Below are positions 5,408 through 6,903 of a DNA stretch of 6,903 bases, piece after piece (position 1 is the first letter of the stretch; the number at the start of each line of letters is the position of its first letter). The stretch comes from Gemmataceae bacterium. GTDB taxonomy: Bacteria; Planctomycetota; Planctomycetia; Gemmatales; Gemmataceae. The DNA lies in the NCBI GenBank assembly GCA_947490035.1, contig CANLGS010000218.1, positions 1 to 6,903 of the forward strand, written 5' to 3'. The translations under genes and the position numbers were made by a program. The notes below the pieces were generated by a model. That model ran no database searches. It had not been told where the DNA came from and saw only the letters and a list, made by a program, of their open reading frames with translations.

Positions 5408-6688
5408 CTACACCAGCACTTCCTTCACGGGCTTCATATCCTCGTGCGCGATCGGCAGCGGCTGCCCCGCGTTGCCGTACTGCACGTCGGTCGGGTCGAT
5501 GCCGAGCGCGCGGAACCACGTGTGGAACAGCCCGCCGATGTCCACCGGGTCGGTCGCCACCTCGGTGCCCTTGTCGTTCGTCTTGCCTGCGACCACGCCG
5601 CCCTTCTTGATCCCGCGACCGGCCATCGCGACGCTCCACGCTTCCGGCCAGTGGTCGCGGCCGATGTGCCCGTTGATGCGCGGCGTGCGGCCGAACTCCG
5701 CGCACGCGATCACCAGCACGTTGTCCAGCATCCCGCGGTCCGCGAGGTCTTCGATCATCGCGGCGAACGGCTTGTCGAACTTCGGGTGCAGGCTCGCGGC
5801 GCCGTTGAAGTGGTCGCCGTGCGTGTCCCACCCGTAGCTCGTCACCTTCACGAACGTCACGCCGGCTTCGAGCAACCGGCGGGCGAGAAGCATGTGCCGG
5901 CCGAGGTCGTGCGTGCCGTAGCGGTCCTGGTCCTTTTGCAGCACCTTCGACGTGTCGAACAGCGAAATCTTCTTCTGAAGTTGCGCGGCCATCTCGTAGG
6001 CGTGGCTGTTCGCCTCCGTCAGTTCGGCGCGCCGTGTGGCCGCGTAGTTCTTGTCGAGCAACTTGCGGAGGTCGTTGCGCTCGTCGTCCTCTTCGGCGGT
6101 GAGTGCTTTGGGGCGGAGCAGGTTTTCCGGCGGCTTGCCGTCGCCGAGCGCGAGCGCGCCGTACTTCGGGCCGAGGAACCCGGCGTCCTTCGGGATGAAG
6201 CCGCCGCTCATCGGCTTCACCCAGATGTACGGCGGCAGACCGCTGTCGCCGGGGCCGACCAACTTCGCGACCGCCGAGCCGAGGAACGGGTACACCACGC
6301 CGCGGTTCTTCGGGTCGCCGCGGTTGATGCGGTCCACGCCCGCCGAGTGCGAGTTGTCCTGCGTGGACACGCTGCGCACGATGGCGAGGTGCTTCATCTG
6401 CTTCGCGCAGTTGGGAAGCAGTTCGGAAATCTGGATGCCGGGAACGGTCGTCTGGATGGGTCGGAACGGCCCGCCGAACGGCGTGTTCGGCTTCGGGTCC
6501 CACGATTCGAGCTGGCTCATGCCGCCGTCGAGCCACACGAACAGCACCTGCCGCCGCTGCTTCTTCAGCTCCTCCGCGACGAGCGGGTTCGCGAGCGCGG
6601 ACAGCCCCACGGCGCCGGCGGCGGAACCGAGGAAGCGCCGCCGGGTGACGCGGTGATCGGACGGCGTGCAGAGCGGGTCGCGCGGCAT
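5408..6688 (-). CDS. Tat-exported DUF1501 protein
   Basis: 426 residues, typical for DUF1501 (PF07394), a planctomycete-rich family related in fold to sulfatases and alkaline phosphatases; the substrate is unknown. The N-terminus has a Tat signal, TRRRFLGSAAGAVGLSALA (15-33). Family motifs: VLFVWLDGGMSQLESWDPKP (48-67), the pattern where phosphatase-like members carry metal-binding Asp; TSYGWDTHGDHF (283-294); CAEFGRTPRINGHIGRDHWP (329-348); and GRGIKKGGVVAG (358-369). All conserved regions are present, so it looks intact. The ATG at 6688 has GGAG seven bases upstream and opens the Tat signal; a TTG start at 6769 would lie inside the IS. A DUF1549/DUF1553 gene often precedes DUF1501 in these genomes; here an IS end is found 67 bases upstream of the start. 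The WD40 gene follows on the same strand. Confidence 0.9.
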   Translation of the reverse strand: MPRDPLCTPSDHRVTRRRFLGSAAGAVGLSALANPLVAEELKKQRRQVLFVWLDGGMSQLESWDPKPNTPFGGPFRPIQTTVPGIQISELLPNCAKQMKHLAIVRSVSTQDNSHSAGVDRINRGDPKNRGVVYPFLGSAVAKLVGPGDSGLPPYIWVKPMSGGFIPKDAGFLGPKYGALALGDGKPPENLLRPKALTAEEDDERNDLRKLLDKNYAATRRAELTEANSHAYEMAAQLQKKISLFDTSKVLQKDQDRYGTHDLGRHMLLARRLLEAGVTFVKVTSYGWDTHGDHFNGAASLHPKFDKPFAAMIEDLADRGMLDNVLVIACAEFGRTPRINGHIGRDHWPEAWSVAMAGRGIKKGGVVAGKTNDKGTEVATDPVDIGGLFHTWFRALGIDPTDVQYGNAGQPLPIAHEDMKPVKEVLV

Positions 6689-6702
6689 GGTGTTACTCCG
6701 AG

Positions 6703-6741
6703 AAAAACCCCTCCCCAACCCCTCCCCTAAGAAGGGAGGGG
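6703..6741 (-). terminator. C-rich tandem repeat and hairpin, possible terminator of the IS transposase
   Basis: On the plus strand, ACCCCTCCCC is repeated at 6707-6716 and 6718-6727, and GGGAGGGG at 6734-6741 can pair with either copy of CCCCTCCC (6708-6715 or 6719-6726). Read leftward, the longer pairing is followed directly by five T's (6707-6703), the form of an intrinsic terminator; the shorter pairing removes that link. It could stop transcripts leaving the right-hand transposase. It is only about 15 bases upstream of the DUF1501 start, leaving little space for a promoter after it. C-rich repeats of this kind are, as I recall, widespread between Gemmata genes. Confidence 0.45.
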
Positions 6742-6754
6742 CTACATGCTGAAG

Positions 6755-6775
6755 CCCCATAAGCATCAAGTTAAG
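6755..6775 (+). repeat. Terminal inverted repeat of the right IS copy
   Basis: A 21-base sequence starting CCCCATAAG and ending CAAGTTAAG; it is the reverse complement of 116-136 with one mismatch. It contains the stop codon (6766-6768) of the leftward frame. Confidence 0.65.
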
Positions 6776-6903
6776 CCGAAGTCCAAGCGGGATACGTCGT
6801 TAAGCAATTCGACTGTTCCTGGCTTCGCGCGTTTGTTCCGCCGGCATGTTTTCTCGACGACTCTCCGTAACTCGTCGAGTACGTCTTCCAGTTCGTTCAG
6901 TTG
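6766..6903 (-). CDS. Probable transposase C-terminus (partial)
   Basis: A frame enters from the right edge and ends at TGA 6768-6766, giving 45 residues: QLNELEDVLDELRRVVEKTC, RRNKRAKPGTVELL, then NDVSRLDFGLT. It is rich in charged residues and helical in pattern, and its codons (TTA, AAA, ACA, GTA) differ from those of neighbouring genes. The tail loosely recalls C-termini of IS630-like transposases (DELRR..., RR..., then a short hydrophobic end), but this is too short to assign. Placement with its stop inside the terminal repeat is the main argument. Confidence 0.5.
   Translation of the reverse strand, partial: QLNELEDVLDELRRVVEKTCRRNKRAKPGTVELLNDVSRLDFGLT

Larger units (their letters stand above)
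6755..6903 (-). mobile_element. Insertion sequence end (transposase-stop side), truncated by the window edge
   Basis: It starts at 6755 with CCCCATAAGCATCAAG on the plus strand, matching the left copy's end in inverted form. The leftward frame coming in from the edge ends with a TGA inside the terminal repeat, a common arrangement in compact IS elements. The sequence is visibly less GC-rich than the cargo genes. Orientation is the same as the left copy: both transposases run leftward. Which family is unknown. Confidence 0.6.

Noticed and set aside
5349..6536. Minus-strand frame of 395 codons ending in a GTGFQPV string
   Set aside because: Out of frame with the DUF1501 gene and rich in Arg/Pro; its end is only the palindrome at 5334-5394 translated.
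5444..6730. Plus-strand open frame of 428 codons opposite DUF1501
   Set aside because: A shadow of the DUF1501 gene with low-complexity Arg/Val-rich translation; the minus strand has the Tat signal and all family motifs.
1..6903. tRNA, rRNA or a known riboswitch
   Set aside because: I saw no cloverleaf with a conserved T-arm, no rRNA signature and no familiar aptamer core on reading both strands; the visible hairpins are simple inverted repeats.

Overview
The window is high-GC DNA that most resembles a planctomycete of the Gemmata type. The reasons are the gene families present (a DUF1501 protein with a Tat signal, a DUF1080 3-keto-glycoside hydrolase, a Tat-exported Gfo/Idh/MocA oxidoreductase, a WD40 propeller protein) and intergenic palindromes whose chance translations contain strings such as SAGVPPA and GTGFQPV, which I recall as common spurious peptides in this phylum. 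The assignment is inference; there is no rRNA or marker gene here.

Layout, left to right. Positions 1-136 are one end of an insertion sequence (IS) and 6755-6903 are the opposite end of a second copy or close relative. They share a 21-bp terminal inverted repeat with one mismatch (116-136 and 6755-6775), both point away from the centre, and both apparently carry a leftward transposase. The 6.6 kb between them is ordinary host-like cargo. A small three-helix membrane protein gene (708 leftward) has no stop before the left IS and appears to have been cut by it. Then come DUF1080 (831-1607, minus), a divergent Gfo/Idh/MocA oxidoreductase (1805-2944, plus), an SRAP/YedK-type abasic-site protein (3031-3753, plus) tightly followed by an antibiotic-biosynthesis-monooxygenase (ABM) fold protein (3763-4071, plus), and on the minus strand a seven-bladed WD40 protein (4218-5282) downstream of a DUF1501 protein (5408-6688).

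How they may work together: the Gfo/Idh and DUF1080 pair fits an exported pathway that oxidises a sugar at C3 and then cleaves the 3-keto glycoside. SRAP and the ABM protein look like a two-gene transcript. DUF1501 and WD40 look like the remainder of the planctomycete cassette that often also has a DUF1549/DUF1553 (PSCyt1/PSD1) partner; that partner is not in this window, and the IS lies where it could have been.

Four of the gaps between genes are filled by long inverted repeats: 723-824, 1655-1719, 4074-4209 and 5334-5394. A C-rich repeat/hairpin lies at 6703-6741. The repeat at 4074-4209 is a palindrome nested inside a palindrome, and each of its arms folds on itself. The one at 5334-5394 shares its first 14 bases with the inner part of 4074-4209, so they belong to one repeat family. 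These repeats and the IS frame are the most unusual parts of the window; the genes belong to known families.
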